Assembly (NCBI RefSeq): GCF_049671645.1
Contig: NZ_JBATVG010000023.1
Coordinates: 257,973 to 321,972 of the forward strand
DNA length: 64,000 nucleotides
Direction of reading: 5' to 3'
Origin: Castellaniella sp049671645
GTDB taxonomy: Bacteria > Pseudomonadota > Gammaproteobacteria > Burkholderiales > Burkholderiaceae_B
Position 1 is the stretch's first letter, and each line of letters begins with the position of its first letter. A program made the translations under genes and the position numbers. Positions 19,145 to 27,952 of this stretch are shown one piece after another. The notes beneath the pieces were generated by a model. It saw nothing but the letters and a program-made list of their open reading frames with translations, was not told the DNA's origin and searched no databases.

Positions 19145-20686
19145 TCAGGCCGCGTCCCCGCGTCCGGAGCTGTCTTCGGATTGACGCCAGCCATCGGCGT
19201 CCGCGGTCGGGCGACGCCGCTCGTGCGTCTGGTAGTAGGCCATCTTGTCGGCATACATGGCCTGATCGGCGGCCTTCATGGTGTGTTCCAGATCGGCATG
19301 ATGCCGGCTGACGGCCAGCCCCGCCGACACACTGAGCGGCACGCCGCTGTAGTACTGGTTATTCAGCTCGACCAGCGATCGGATGTTGTCCAGCACGCCC
19401 TGGGCGGCGGCTTCGTCCAGGCCGGGCAGCAGCACCATGAATTCATCCCCGCCGATCCGGGCGGCCTGCCCCGGCCGGTCGATGGCTTTGTTCAGGACCT
19501 CGCCGAAGCGACGCAGCAGATCGTCGCCCGCCGCGTGGCCGGATTCGTCGTTGGTGCGCTTCAGGTTGTTCAGGTCCAGGGCGATGAAGGCCACCAAGGG
19601 CGTATGTTTGCGGGCCAGGCGCCCCAGTTCATCGACGAAGAAGGAACGGTTCTTCAGTTGGGTGAGCACGTCGTGCTGGCCCAGGTATTCGAGATAAGCC
19701 TCGGCTTTCTTGCGGGCGGTGATGTCGGTGAGCGATACCAGCACTTTCGACCAGTCGTGCTCGCAGCCCTGGAATACGGACAGTTGCAAATGGATGTACA
19801 GCACATCGCCCTGCAGCGTGCGGTTCTGAACTTCCTTCTGGTGAAACAAGCGGCCTTCCCAGAGATCGATCAACTGCTCGGCAAACGACGCATGCGTCTC
19901 GTCGTGCAGCACGTCGCTCAGCCGCGCCAGCAGATCGGCCTGCGAAGGAGCCTTGAACATCGTCAAGGTATAGTCATTGACGTCCAGCACCCGGATTTCC
20001 TGCAGGCAGCGATCCACGAATTCCTGGTGCACGTCCAGGAATGTGCGGAAATCGCTGACGCCCCGCTCCCGCAGTTCGTTGAACAGGCGCTTGATGGCGC
20101 TGAAATCCTCGACCCACAGGGAAACCGGCGCCTGCTCGAAGAATTCCCGGGCATCCCGGGCGCTATCCTGCGCCCGGCGTTTCAGGTTCTGCAGTTCGGT
20201 CACATCTTCCATGGAGACCAGGACACGGTCCCATGGCTGTTGTTCCTGCGGCAGCAGGACGCCCTTCAGGGAAAGATCCAGACGTCTGCCCGACAGGGTG
20301 TAGTTGACGGTCAGGCCCTGGAATTCGGTCCGTCCCCGCCACAGCTGATCCAGTTCTTCCAGGAAACCGTCGAGCATGTCGCCGCGCAGGACGTCGGCCA
20401 GATGCGCCAGCAGCGTTTCCTGGGAATCGGCCTCGTACAACCGCAGGGTCTGGCGATTGACCCGCAGGATACGCATCAGGCTGGCGCATTCCGCCAGACG
20501 GCTGCGATCCTGCTGCAGCCAAGGCCGGATGTCCTGGATGCCGGCGCCACGCAGCCGCTGGAACAGCGCATACAGCTCGCTGTAGTCTTCCAGCCAGAAC
20601 GCCATGGGCGAGGCCTCGAACACGCCTGGCAGGTCAGGGCCGGGCGCCGAAAGCTGCTGATCGTCGGTGGGTGCCTGGGTACTCAT
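19145..20686 (-). CDS. Diguanylate cyclase with duplicated PAS-like sensor module
   Basis: The 513-residue cytoplasmic protein has two homologous PAS-like modules. Module 1 (about 25-165) and module 2 (about 184-325) share, in the same order, a W-x-E-D-x-S opening, a D-x-R-x-x-L segment, L-x-V-N/V-x-D, a D-V-L segment, and a closing V-L-V-S-x-x-D-x-T. A GGDEF domain follows with intact G-G-D-E-F at 412-416, so cyclic-di-GMP synthesis is expected. The RxxD inhibitory site is absent at its usual place before GGDEF. No transmembrane helix is visible, so the signal is intracellular. The start at 20686 skips a short hydrophobic extension beginning at 20722. Confidence 0.88.
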   Translation of the reverse strand: MSTQAPTDDQQLSAPGPDLPGVFEASPMAFWLEDYSELYALFQRLRGAGIQDIRPWLQQDRSRLAECASLMRILRVNRQTLRLYEADSQETLLAHLADVLRGDMLDGFLEELDQLWRGRTEFQGLTVNYTLSGRRLDLSLKGVLLPQEQQPWDRVLVSMEDVTELQNLKRRAQDSARDAREFFEQAPVSLWVEDFSAIKRLFNELRERGVSDFRTFLDVHQEFVDRCLQEIRVLDVNDYTLTMFKAPSQADLLARLSDVLHDETHASFAEQLIDLWEGRLFHQKEVQNRTLQGDVLYIHLQLSVFQGCEHDWSKVLVSLTDITARKKAEAYLEYLGQHDVLTQLKNRSFFVDELGRLARKHTPLVAFIALDLNNLKRTNDESGHAAGDDLLRRFGEVLNKAIDRPGQAARIGGDEFMVLLPGLDEAAAQGVLDNIRSLVELNNQYYSGVPLSVSAGLAVSRHHADLEHTMKAADQAMYADKMAYYQTHERRRPTADADGWRQSEDSSGRGDAA

Positions 20687-20972
20687 GCTGTCAATTCCGC
20701 CTAGAAACAACCATATTGCCATTAATCACGCTGCCGTACACGACAGGGTTTCCATTCAACAGACAGACTAGCAGAAATACCTATGGACTTCTGCCGGTAT
20801 AAGAACATGAGGATAGTCAATATGCCGGGCCGCGCACCCCGCCGCCCCGGCCGGCGTTCACAATACATCCAGGGTCGCACCGACGATCCGCTCGCCCTGG
20901 GCTTATCAGAGGCACCGTCACCGGCCCCGTCTCACTGCACCCCGTCAGGGCCGATCCGCGACGACAATCAGG

Positions 20973-22403
20973 ATGGAGACCGCTTTGAACACCCCGACTC
21001 ACACCCAACATCAGCGCCCGGAAGACGAACGCCTGGGCCTGTCCGCCAACATCCTGTACGGATTCCAGCACGTGCTGACCATGTACGGGGGCATCATCGC
21101 CGTCCCGCTGATCGTGGGGCAGGCGGCAGGGCTGGCGCCCGCCGAAATCGGCATCCTGATCGCATCCTGCCTGTTCATGGGCGGGCTGGCCACCCTGGTC
21201 CAGACCCTGGGGATTCCGTTTTTTGGTTGCCGGCTGCCCCTGGTCCAGGGGGTCTCCTTCGCCAGCGTCGCCACGATCCTGGCCATTCTGACATCGGGCG
21301 GCGATCTGCCGTCGGTCTTCGGGGCGGTGATGATGGCCGCGCTGCTGGGGTTGCTGATCACGCCGATGTTTTCCAGGATCATCCGGTTCTTTCCCCCTCT
21401 GGTCACGGGTTCCGTCATCACCACCATCGGCTTGTCGCTGATGCCGGTGGCCGCTCACTGGGCCATGGGCGGCAACGCCAAGGCGCCGGATTTCGGCAGC
21501 ACCGCCAACATCGGCCTGGCCGCTGTCACGCTGGCAATCGTCCTGCTGCTCAGCAAACTGGGCAATGCCGCCATCTCGCGCCTGTCCATTCTGCTGGCCA
21601 TGGTGCTGGGCACGCTGATCGCCTGGGCTGCGGGCATGACGGACTTTTCCCGCATCGCCGAGGGTCCGAGCTTCGCCCTGCCCACGCTGTTTCACTTCGG
21701 CCTGCCGGAATTCCATCCGGCCGCCATCCTGTCCATGTTCATCGTGATCCTGGTGGTGCTGGTGGAGACGTCCGCCGACATCCTGGCGGTGGGCGACATC
21801 ATCGGGACCCCGATCAATTCCCGCCGCCTGGGCGACGGCCTGCGCGCCGACATGGTGTCCAGCATGATCGCGCCGGTCTTCGGCTCCTTCACGCAAAGCG
21901 CCTTCGCGCAGAATGTCGGCCTGGTCGCCGTCACCGGAGTGAAGAGCCGCTTTGTCGTGGCCGCGAGCGGCATCATTTTGCTGGCGCTGGGTCTGCTGCC
22001 GGTGATGGGCCGGCTGATCGCCACGGTGCCCGCCGCCGTGCTGGGCGGGGCCGGGCTGGTGCTGTTCGGCACGGTAGCCGCCAGCGGCATCCGCACCCTG
22101 GCCAAGGTCGACTACGAAGACAATATGAACCTGATCATCGTCGCGACGTCCGTGGGCTTCGGCATGATCCCCATCGCCGCCCCGCAGTTCTACAGCCATT
22201 TCCCGGACTGGGTGGCAACGATCTTCCATTCGGGCATCAGTTCCGCCGCCATCATGGCGATTGCGCTGAACCTGCTGTTCAACCACATGAAACGCGGCAC
22301 CCCGGACAAGCCCTCGGTCTTTGCGGCGGGAACGGCCCACGCACCGGGAGACGCGGCGGCCTGCGACTCGCTGGGCACGTCCGCCAAAAGCCTGGCGCAC
22401 TGA
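20973..22403 (+). CDS. NCS2-family purine (xanthine-type) permease
   Basis: This 476-residue inner-membrane protein is a nucleobase:cation symporter-2. It has about fourteen hydrophobic segments, with F-Q-H-V-L-T-M-Y-G-G near residue 30 and V-E-T-S-A-D-I-L-A-V-G-D near residue 270. The signature Q-N-V-G-L-V-A-V-T-G-V-K-S-R lies near 310-323. That last motif (Q-N-x-G-x4-T-x3-S-R) favours xanthine/uric acid over uracil. No purine catabolic gene is adjacent. The upstream gap of about 290 bases holds no recognisable riboswitch. Confidence 0.9.
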   Translation: METALNTPTHTQHQRPEDERLGLSANILYGFQHVLTMYGGIIAVPLIVGQAAGLAPAEIGILIASCLFMGGLATLVQTLGIPFFGCRLPLVQGVSFASVATILAILTSGGDLPSVFGAVMMAALLGLLITPMFSRIIRFFPPLVTGSVITTIGLSLMPVAAHWAMGGNAKAPDFGSTANIGLAAVTLAIVLLLSKLGNAAISRLSILLAMVLGTLIAWAAGMTDFSRIAEGPSFALPTLFHFGLPEFHPAAILSMFIVILVVLVETSADILAVGDIIGTPINSRRLGDGLRADMVSSMIAPVFGSFTQSAFAQNVGLVAVTGVKSRFVVAASGIILLALGLLPVMGRLIATVPAAVLGGAGLVLFGTVAASGIRTLAKVDYEDNMNLIIVATSVGFGMIPIAAPQFYSHFPDWVATIFHSGISSAAIMAIALNLLFNHMKRGTPDKPSVFAAGTAHAPGDAAACDSLGTSAKSLAH

Positions 22404-22446
22404 GATGTCCGCTGCCGCAGGGGCCCGGAACGGTCCCTGACAGGGA

Positions 22447-23286
22447 TCAGAGCGGACTGAGGACGCCGCCCGCCAGCAACGCCAGCACCAACACCCCGAG
22501 CACGACGCGATAGACCACGAACGGCAGGTAGCTGTGAGTGGAAATGAAACGCAGGAAAACGACGATCACCCCATACCCCACGCCGAACGCAACCAGCGTC
22601 GCCCAGGCCGTCGGGCCGGCCGCGATCGGCCCGTCCTGCCCCCAGCTGCGGTAAAGCTGGTAGAAGCCGGCGGCGAAGACGGCCGGCAGCGCCAGCAGAA
22701 ATGAATAGCGCGCTGCCGCCTCGCGGGTATAACCCAGAAGCAGGCCCGCCGTGATCGTTCCGCCCGAACGCGAGACGCCCGGGATCAGCGCCAGCGCCTG
22801 CGCGAAACCGAACAACAGGCCATGCCCCCAGCTCAGCTCTTTCAGTTCGCGCCGCTTGCCGCCGATCCGGTCGGCCACCCCCAGGACGAGCGCGAACAGC
22901 GCCAGCACCGTTCCCGTAATGTACAGATTGCGCAGATTGCCTTCGATGGCGTCCTTGAACAGCAGACCGAGCACCGCAATGGGCAGCGTGCCGACGATGA
23001 TCAGCCAGCCCATGCGGGCGTCGGGATCGCGGCGGCGCTCGGGCGTGAAGAGCGCTGCCAGCCACGCCCGAAGGATGCGCAGGATGTCGCGGCGGAAATA
23101 CAGCAGCACCGCGGTCTCGGTACCGATCTGGGTGATCGCCGTGAAAGCCGCGCCCGGGTCCCCCCCGGAAGGCAGCAGCGGCCCCAGAATACGCAGGTGC
23201 GCGCTGGAGGAAATCGGCAGGAACTCGGTCAGGCCCTGAACCAGGCCCAGGATCGTAGCGTCCAGCCACATGTTCGCGCTGCTCAT
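22447..23286 (-). CDS. uppP: Undecaprenyl-diphosphatase (BacA type)
   Basis: UppP dephosphorylates undecaprenyl diphosphate to recycle the lipid carrier of peptidoglycan and surface polysaccharides. The 279-residue membrane protein shows both catalytic motifs: Q-G-L-T-E-F-L-P-I-S-S-S-A-H-L near residue 16 and P-G-V-S-R-S-G-G-T near residue 165. The ATG at 23286 is chosen over an upstream frame because an AGGAGG site precedes it and the protein then begins at the conserved region. A second, unrelated phosphatase of probably the same activity starts divergently 201 bases away. Confidence 0.95.
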   Translation of the reverse strand: MSSANMWLDATILGLVQGLTEFLPISSSAHLRILGPLLPSGGDPGAAFTAITQIGTETAVLLYFRRDILRILRAWLAALFTPERRRDPDARMGWLIIVGTLPIAVLGLLFKDAIEGNLRNLYITGTVLALFALVLGVADRIGGKRRELKELSWGHGLLFGFAQALALIPGVSRSGGTITAGLLLGYTREAAARYSFLLALPAVFAAGFYQLYRSWGQDGPIAAGPTAWATLVAFGVGYGVIVVFLRFISTHSYLPFVVYRVVLGVLVLALLAGGVLSPL

Positions 23287-23487
23287 GAAGGGCGGCCTCC
23301 TGTTCAATCGAGACGAGCAGTGTACAGCAGCCCACCGCCGGAAACCGCGACTGCGGGCCGTGTCCGCCCGCAGCGAGAACCCCGCGTCCGGCGCGCGGGC
23401 CGATACGTTCTGCATCATCCGGACCTCCTGCCCGATCCGGGCCGGTGCTATGCTCCATCCCCGATATCACACCGTCTCCACCGTCCC

Positions 23488-24081
23488 ATGGAAGCCTTGA
23501 ACGACACTCTGTTCCTGTGGATCAACGCCAGCGATCCCTCGGCCGCCGCCCTGTTGCTGGGCCGGATCCTGGCCAATGACCTGGTCTACCTGTTTCCTTT
23601 GTACCTGGTGCTGGATTGGCTTCGGGCCGACGTCGCCGGGCGCGATGCCCTGATCCAGGCGACCGTCAGCGCGGTGATCGCCATGCTGCTGGCCTGGATC
23701 ATCACCCTGATCTGGTTCCATCCCCGGCCCTTCGCCATCGGCCTGGGCCGCCAGTACATGCCCCACGACCCGACCGCGTCCTTTCCCAGCGACCATCTGA
23801 GCTACGCCTGGGCGATCTGCACCGGATTGGCGCTGCATCCGGTCCGACGCAAAGCCGCCGGCCTTCTGGCCCTGATCGGCCTGCCGATCGCCTGGGCGCG
23901 CATCTACATGGGCGTGCACTTCCCGCTGGACATGGTCGGCGCCCTGCTGACCGCCCTGGCAGCCGCGTGGATCAGCCTGCCGCTGCGGCGCACACTGATT
24001 CCCACATTGAGGAAAAGCATCGAACCCGCCTACCGCCTGGTGTTCGCCTGGCCGATACGCCGGGGTTGGGTGCGCGCCTGA
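23488..24081 (+). CDS. PAP2 phosphatase, BcrC/YbjG-like (probable undecaprenyl-diphosphatase)
   Basis: The 197-residue membrane protein has the three PAP2 motifs: W-F-H-P-R-P-F around residue 75, F-P-S-D-H near residue 98 (PSDH instead of PSGH is characteristic of BcrC-type enzymes), and A-R-I-Y-M-G-V-H-F-P-L-D near residue 140. BcrC-type proteins hydrolyse undecaprenyl diphosphate and give bacitracin resistance. The divergent uppP neighbour supports that role. The first motif lacks the leading Lys seen in some PAP2 members. Confidence 0.87.
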   Translation: MEALNDTLFLWINASDPSAAALLLGRILANDLVYLFPLYLVLDWLRADVAGRDALIQATVSAVIAMLLAWIITLIWFHPRPFAIGLGRQYMPHDPTASFPSDHLSYAWAICTGLALHPVRRKAAGLLALIGLPIAWARIYMGVHFPLDMVGALLTALAAAWISLPLRRTLIPTLRKSIEPAYRLVFAWPIRRGWVRA

Positions 24082-24191
24082 ACCGGAACGCCCGCGCGCA
24101 CCGACCGCGCCTCTCGGCACGTTCATCTTCAGTTCATGCAATGCGGGCGATCATGACGCCATTGCAACCAGCCTTTCCAAGACATCTCGCC

Positions 24192-24740
24192 ATGCCCGCA
24201 CCCGCCCGCTATAGCCGCCTCTCCATCAGCCTGCACTGGCTCACCCTGTTCCTGATCGTGGTGGTCTACTCCATGATGGAATTCAAGGGCTTGTTCCCGA
24301 AGGACAGCCCCGAGCGCGCCTTCATGCGGACGATGCATGCCTCCTGCGGCCTGACTATCCTGGCGCTGACCGCAATCCGCCTGGCGACGCGCCCCTTCCA
24401 GCGCAGCCCCGCCATCGTGCCCGCGCCCGCCGCCTGGGAGCGGATCGGCGCCCGCCTGATGCATGCGGCGCTGTACGCGATGCTGATCGCCCTGCCCCTG
24501 CTGTCCTGGTTCGGCATCAATGCCTTCGGCGGCACAGTCAAGGCGTGGGGGATCGCCCTGCCCGCGCTGACCGGCGAGGACAAGACACTGGGTCGCGCCG
24601 TGATCGACACCCACAAGCTGATCGCCAACATCGGCTACGGGCTGATCGGCCTGCACGCGCTGGCCGCGCTGAAACACCACTACATCAGCCGCGACAACAC
24701 CCTGCGCCGCATGTTGCCGTCCCGCGCCCAGGACGCGTAA
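24192..24740 (+). CDS. Cytochrome b561
   Basis: This is a 182-residue four-helix membrane cytochrome of the bacterial b561 family. It opens in the classic way, R-Y-S-R-L-S-I-S-L-H-W, providing the first haem histidine. Others are H49 in M-H-A-S, H in L-M-H-A-A-L-Y and the H-x12-H region ending H-A-L-A-A-L-K-H-H-Y. Such proteins pass electrons between quinol or superoxide and periplasmic partners. The ATG at 24192 matches the family start; earlier ATGs would add an unusual leader. There is no obvious operon partner. Confidence 0.9.
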   Translation: MPAPARYSRLSISLHWLTLFLIVVVYSMMEFKGLFPKDSPERAFMRTMHASCGLTILALTAIRLATRPFQRSPAIVPAPAAWERIGARLMHAALYAMLIALPLLSWFGINAFGGTVKAWGIALPALTGEDKTLGRAVIDTHKLIANIGYGLIGLHALAALKHHYISRDNTLRRMLPSRAQDA

Positions 24741-24819
24741 AGCGGCTGTCCACACGTCGCCGAGGCCCGCAGCCAGGGAGTGAAGACGCCGGGATACGTG
24801 GATGCGCGGACGGAATGAG

Positions 24820-26118
24820 TCAGCGCCGCGTCGGATCGAAGTGTTTCTCCAGCCCCTGCCAGCAGCGGTAGTATTCCCGCTGCCGCTGCGGCGATTCCAG
24901 GGCCTGGCGGGTGGCCTGGATCGCCACCGGCGTCTCGAACATGAACGCCATGGTGTCGGCAATGACGTCGGGCCTGGACGTATCCGCCGCGCTGGCCTTG
25001 GCGAAGGTCTCGGCGTCCGGGCCGTGGCCGGTCATGGTGTTGTGCAGCGACGCGCCGCCGGGCTGGAAGCCTTCGGCCTTGGCGTCGTAACGGCCGTGCA
25101 CCAGGCCCATGAACTCGCCCGCCAGATTGCGGTGGAACCAGGGCGGCCGGAAGGTATCCCGCATCGCCAGAATGCGCGGGGCGAAGGCGACGAAATCGAT
25201 GGTATCGACGCCTGGCACGGCGCTGGGCGCGTGCAGCACCAGGAAGATCGACGGATCCGGGTGATCATGGGTGATCGAGCCGATCGCATTGAAGCGCCGC
25301 AGGTCGTATTTGTACGGTGTGTCGTTGCCGTGCCAGGCCACCACGTCCAGGGGCGAATGATCCATGCGGGCGCTCCAGAAGCGGCCCTGGAATTTCGTCA
25401 GCAATTCAAAGTCGCCGTCGAGGTCTTCGTAGGCCGCCACGGGCGCCAGGAAATCGCGCGGGTTGGCCAGGCCGTTCGAGCCGATCACGCCCAGATCGGG
25501 CAACCGGAAATGCGCGCCGGGGTTCTCGCACACATAGCCGCGCGCCACCCCGTCGGGCAGGCGGACCTGGAAGCGCACGCCGCGCGGAATGACCGCGATT
25601 TCCTGGGGCTCGATCAGCAGCACGCCCAATTCGGTCGCCAGTTCCAGGCGGCCCTGCTGCGGCACGATCAGCAGTTCGCCGTCGGCATCATAGAAATAGC
25701 GCTTCCCCATTGAACGATTGGCGGCATACAGGTGGATGCCGCAACCGGCATTGCCGCCCATGGTCACCATGCCATCCACGAAATCCGTGGCCGCATCGTC
25801 GCCGGGCAAAGGCAGAGGATCCCAGCGCAGCGGATCGGGCGGGGTGGCGACTTCGTCGTACTGGCTCAGCCAGCGCGCCCCCGCGGAAGAAGATTCGAAC
25901 GGCCCGTGCGTGGCCGCGGGCCGGATGCGGTACAGCCAGGATCGCCGGTTGGCATGGCGCGGCGCCGTGAACGCTGTGCCTGACAGCTGCTCGGCATACA
26001 GGCCGTAAGGGGCCCGCTGAGGGGAATTGCGCCCGACCGGCAGCGCGCCGGGCAGGGCCTCGGTGGCGAATTCGTTGCCGAATCCGCTCTGGTATTCCAA
26101 GGAGGATGTCGTGTTCAT
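24820..26118 (-). CDS. hmgA: Homogentisate 1,2-dioxygenase
   Basis: HmgA opens the ring of homogentisate to maleylacetoacetate in tyrosine/phenylalanine breakdown. The 432-residue protein has the non-haem iron ligands equivalent to human H335, E341 and H371: H329, E335 (F-H-R-N-L-A-G-E-F-M-G-L) and H365 (T-G-H-G-P-D). It also opens with the typical Y-Q-S-G-F-G-N-E-F. It is the last gene of a minus-strand run dctQ-dctM-dctP-fah-maiA-hmgA. A gap of 93 bases separates it from maiA, so an internal promoter is possible. Confidence 0.97.
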   Translation of the reverse strand: MNTTSSLEYQSGFGNEFATEALPGALPVGRNSPQRAPYGLYAEQLSGTAFTAPRHANRRSWLYRIRPAATHGPFESSSAGARWLSQYDEVATPPDPLRWDPLPLPGDDAATDFVDGMVTMGGNAGCGIHLYAANRSMGKRYFYDADGELLIVPQQGRLELATELGVLLIEPQEIAVIPRGVRFQVRLPDGVARGYVCENPGAHFRLPDLGVIGSNGLANPRDFLAPVAAYEDLDGDFELLTKFQGRFWSARMDHSPLDVVAWHGNDTPYKYDLRRFNAIGSITHDHPDPSIFLVLHAPSAVPGVDTIDFVAFAPRILAMRDTFRPPWFHRNLAGEFMGLVHGRYDAKAEGFQPGGASLHNTMTGHGPDAETFAKASAADTSRPDVIADTMAFMFETPVAIQATRQALESPQRQREYYRCWQGLEKHFDPTRR

Positions 26119-26211
26119 GATGATTTCCCGAAAAACACGGCCGGCGGCCGCCTCACGCGCACACGGTCAACCCGATCGCAGCCTGCATTCGCCGACCCGA
26201 ATGGCGCGTCG

Positions 26212-26856
26212 TCACTCAGAGTCCGGCTGCGCGTCCGGATGCGCAGCCTGGAAGGCGGGCAGCGATTCGCAATACGCCGCGATCCGCGCGATCGTCGGAA
26301 AGGCCGACAGATCCACATCATTGCGGCGCGCGTTGTAGACCTGCGGCACCAGGCAGCAATCCGCCAGGCCCGGCTCGTCGCCATGGCAGCAGCGCCCGGT
26401 CGCGGGCGACCGCAACTGGGCCTCCAGCGCACGGAAGCCCAGGTCCACCCAATGCCGGTACCAATCGTCGCGGGCGGATTGTTCAACCTTCAGTTCGCGC
26501 GACAGCCAGCGCAGGACGCGCAGATTGTTCAAGGGATGGATGTCGCAGGCGACATGCAGTGCCAGGGCGCGCACCCGGGCGCGGCCCACTGCGTCGGCCG
26601 GCAGCAGGGTGGCTGGGCCATGCGTCTCGTCCAGGTATTCCATGATCGCCAGGGACTGCGTCAGGATCCGGCCGTCCTCGTCCAGCGCCGGCACCAGGCC
26701 TTCCGGATTGCGGCTCTGGTAATCGTCCCCGAACTGTTCGCCGCCATGGCGCAACAGGTGCACGGGGATGACCCGGTAGTCCAGGCCCTTGAGGCCCAAT
26801 GCGATCCGGACGCGGTAGGCCGCCGAGCTGCGGAAATAGGAATAGAGTTCCAGCAT
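26212..26856 (-). CDS. maiA: Maleylacetoacetate isomerase (zeta-class GST)
   Basis: The 214-residue enzyme isomerises maleylacetoacetate to fumarylacetoacetate using glutathione. It has the zeta-GST S-S-A-A-Y-R-V-R-I-A signature near residue 10, with the catalytic serine, the G-L-V-P-A-L-D substrate loop, S-L-A-I-M-E-Y-L-D near residue 65, and a C-terminal all-helical domain with L-A-D-C-C-L-V-P-Q. It begins three bases after the fumarylacetoacetase stop and is surely cotranscribed. The same family also works on maleylpyruvate in gentisate degradation, but the hmgA neighbour favours homogentisate. Confidence 0.94.
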   Translation of the reverse strand: MLELYSYFRSSAAYRVRIALGLKGLDYRVIPVHLLRHGGEQFGDDYQSRNPEGLVPALDEDGRILTQSLAIMEYLDETHGPATLLPADAVGRARVRALALHVACDIHPLNNLRVLRWLSRELKVEQSARDDWYRHWVDLGFRALEAQLRSPATGRCCHGDEPGLADCCLVPQVYNARRNDVDLSAFPTIARIAAYCESLPAFQAAHPDAQPDSE

Positions 26857-26859
26857 GAA

Positions 26860-27879
26860 TCAGCCTCCCGCGCGGCGCTCGACCGTCTGTTCGATGACGC
26901 CGAAGATATCTTCGCCCCGCGCATCGCTCATGTGGATGCGCACCGCGTCGCCGAAGCGCATGAAGGGCGTGACCGGGGCGCCGCCCTCGATGGTCTCGTA
27001 CATGCGGACCTCGGCGATGCAGCAGTAGCCCACGCCGCCGTTGCGGATGCTGGAACCATGCAGCCCGCCCTGTTTGTTGGATACCGTGCCCGAGCCGATG
27101 ATCGTTCCCGCCGCCAGCCGGCGGGTGCGGGCGGCATGCGCGACCAGCCGGGGGAAATCGAAGGTCATGTCCCGGCCGGCATTCGGGCAGCCGAAGGGCT
27201 CGCCATTGAGTTCGACCCGCAACGGCAGGTGGACCTTGCCGTCGCGCCAGGCCGGGCCCAGTTCATCGGGCGTGACAGCGACCGGGGAAAACGCGCTGGC
27301 CGGTTTGGACTGGAAGAAGCCGAAGCCCTTGGCCAGCTCGCCCGGAATCAGGCCGCGCAGGGACACGTCATTGACCAGCATCAGCAGGCGGATCGCGCCG
27401 GCGGCATCCGCCGCACGCGCGCCCATGGGCACGTCGCCCGTGACGACGGCGACTTCGGCCTCCATGTCGATGCCCCAGTCCTCCGTGTCCGCGACGATGG
27501 GGTCGCGCGGCCCGATGAAGCCGTCCGAGCCGCCCTGGTACATCAGCGGATCGGTGAAGAAGGATTCCGGCACCTGGCTGTTGCGGGCGCGGCGCACGAG
27601 TTCCACATGGTTCAAGTAGGCCGAGCCGTCCGCCCACTGGTAGGCGCGCGGCAGCGGTGAATGGCAGGCCGCCTGGTCGAAGGGGAGGGCCGCCCCTTCC
27701 CTGCCCGAATTGAGCCGGTCATAGACGGCGACCAGCGCCGGCAGGCAGGCGTCCCAGTCATCCAGCGCCGCCTGCAGGGTGGGCGCGATCCCGGGCACGG
27801 CGACGCACTGCGCCAGATCCCGGGACACGACGACCAGGCGACCATCGCGCGACTCGTTTTTCAAGGTGGCAAGCTTCAT
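26860..27879 (-). CDS. Fumarylacetoacetase, FAH-family hydrolase
   Basis: This 339-residue hydrolase should cut fumarylacetoacetate to fumarate and acetoacetate, the last step of homogentisate degradation. The C-terminal FAH domain shows N-H-V-E-L-V-R-R-A-R, the metal-binding D-x-E-A-E-V-A-V-V-T-G-D segment, N-D-V-S-L-R, and G-T-I-I-G-S-G-T-V-S-N. It is the shorter bacterial form, not the roughly 420-residue mammalian-like one. GGAG precedes the ATG by five bases. It sits between dctP and maiA in the operon. Confidence 0.92.
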   Translation of the reverse strand: MKLATLKNESRDGRLVVVSRDLAQCVAVPGIAPTLQAALDDWDACLPALVAVYDRLNSGREGAALPFDQAACHSPLPRAYQWADGSAYLNHVELVRRARNSQVPESFFTDPLMYQGGSDGFIGPRDPIVADTEDWGIDMEAEVAVVTGDVPMGARAADAAGAIRLLMLVNDVSLRGLIPGELAKGFGFFQSKPASAFSPVAVTPDELGPAWRDGKVHLPLRVELNGEPFGCPNAGRDMTFDFPRLVAHAARTRRLAAGTIIGSGTVSNKQGGLHGSSIRNGGVGYCCIAEVRMYETIEGGAPVTPFMRFGDAVRIHMSDARGEDIFGVIEQTVERRAGG

Positions 27880-27919
27880 AGGGACTCCGGTTGCCCGGGC
27901 CGCCGAGGCGTGCCCGGAG

Positions 27920-27941
27920 CGCGGGGCCGCAACCCCGCGCG
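27920..27941. promoter_or_regulatory. Intercistronic hairpin between dctP and fah
   Basis: GCGCGGGG (27920-27927) pairs with CCCCGCGC (27934-27941) across a six-base loop. It lies in the 73-base gap after the TRAP binding-protein stop. There is no T-run, so an mRNA-stability or attenuation element that lets the binding protein accumulate over downstream enzymes is more likely than a full terminator. Confidence 0.55.
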
Positions 27942-27952
27942 CAAAAACTGAT

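Noticed and set aside
20723..20972. Riboswitch or small gene upstream of the purine permease
   Set aside because: I could not match any purine or xanthine aptamer core, and the short frame there has no family features.
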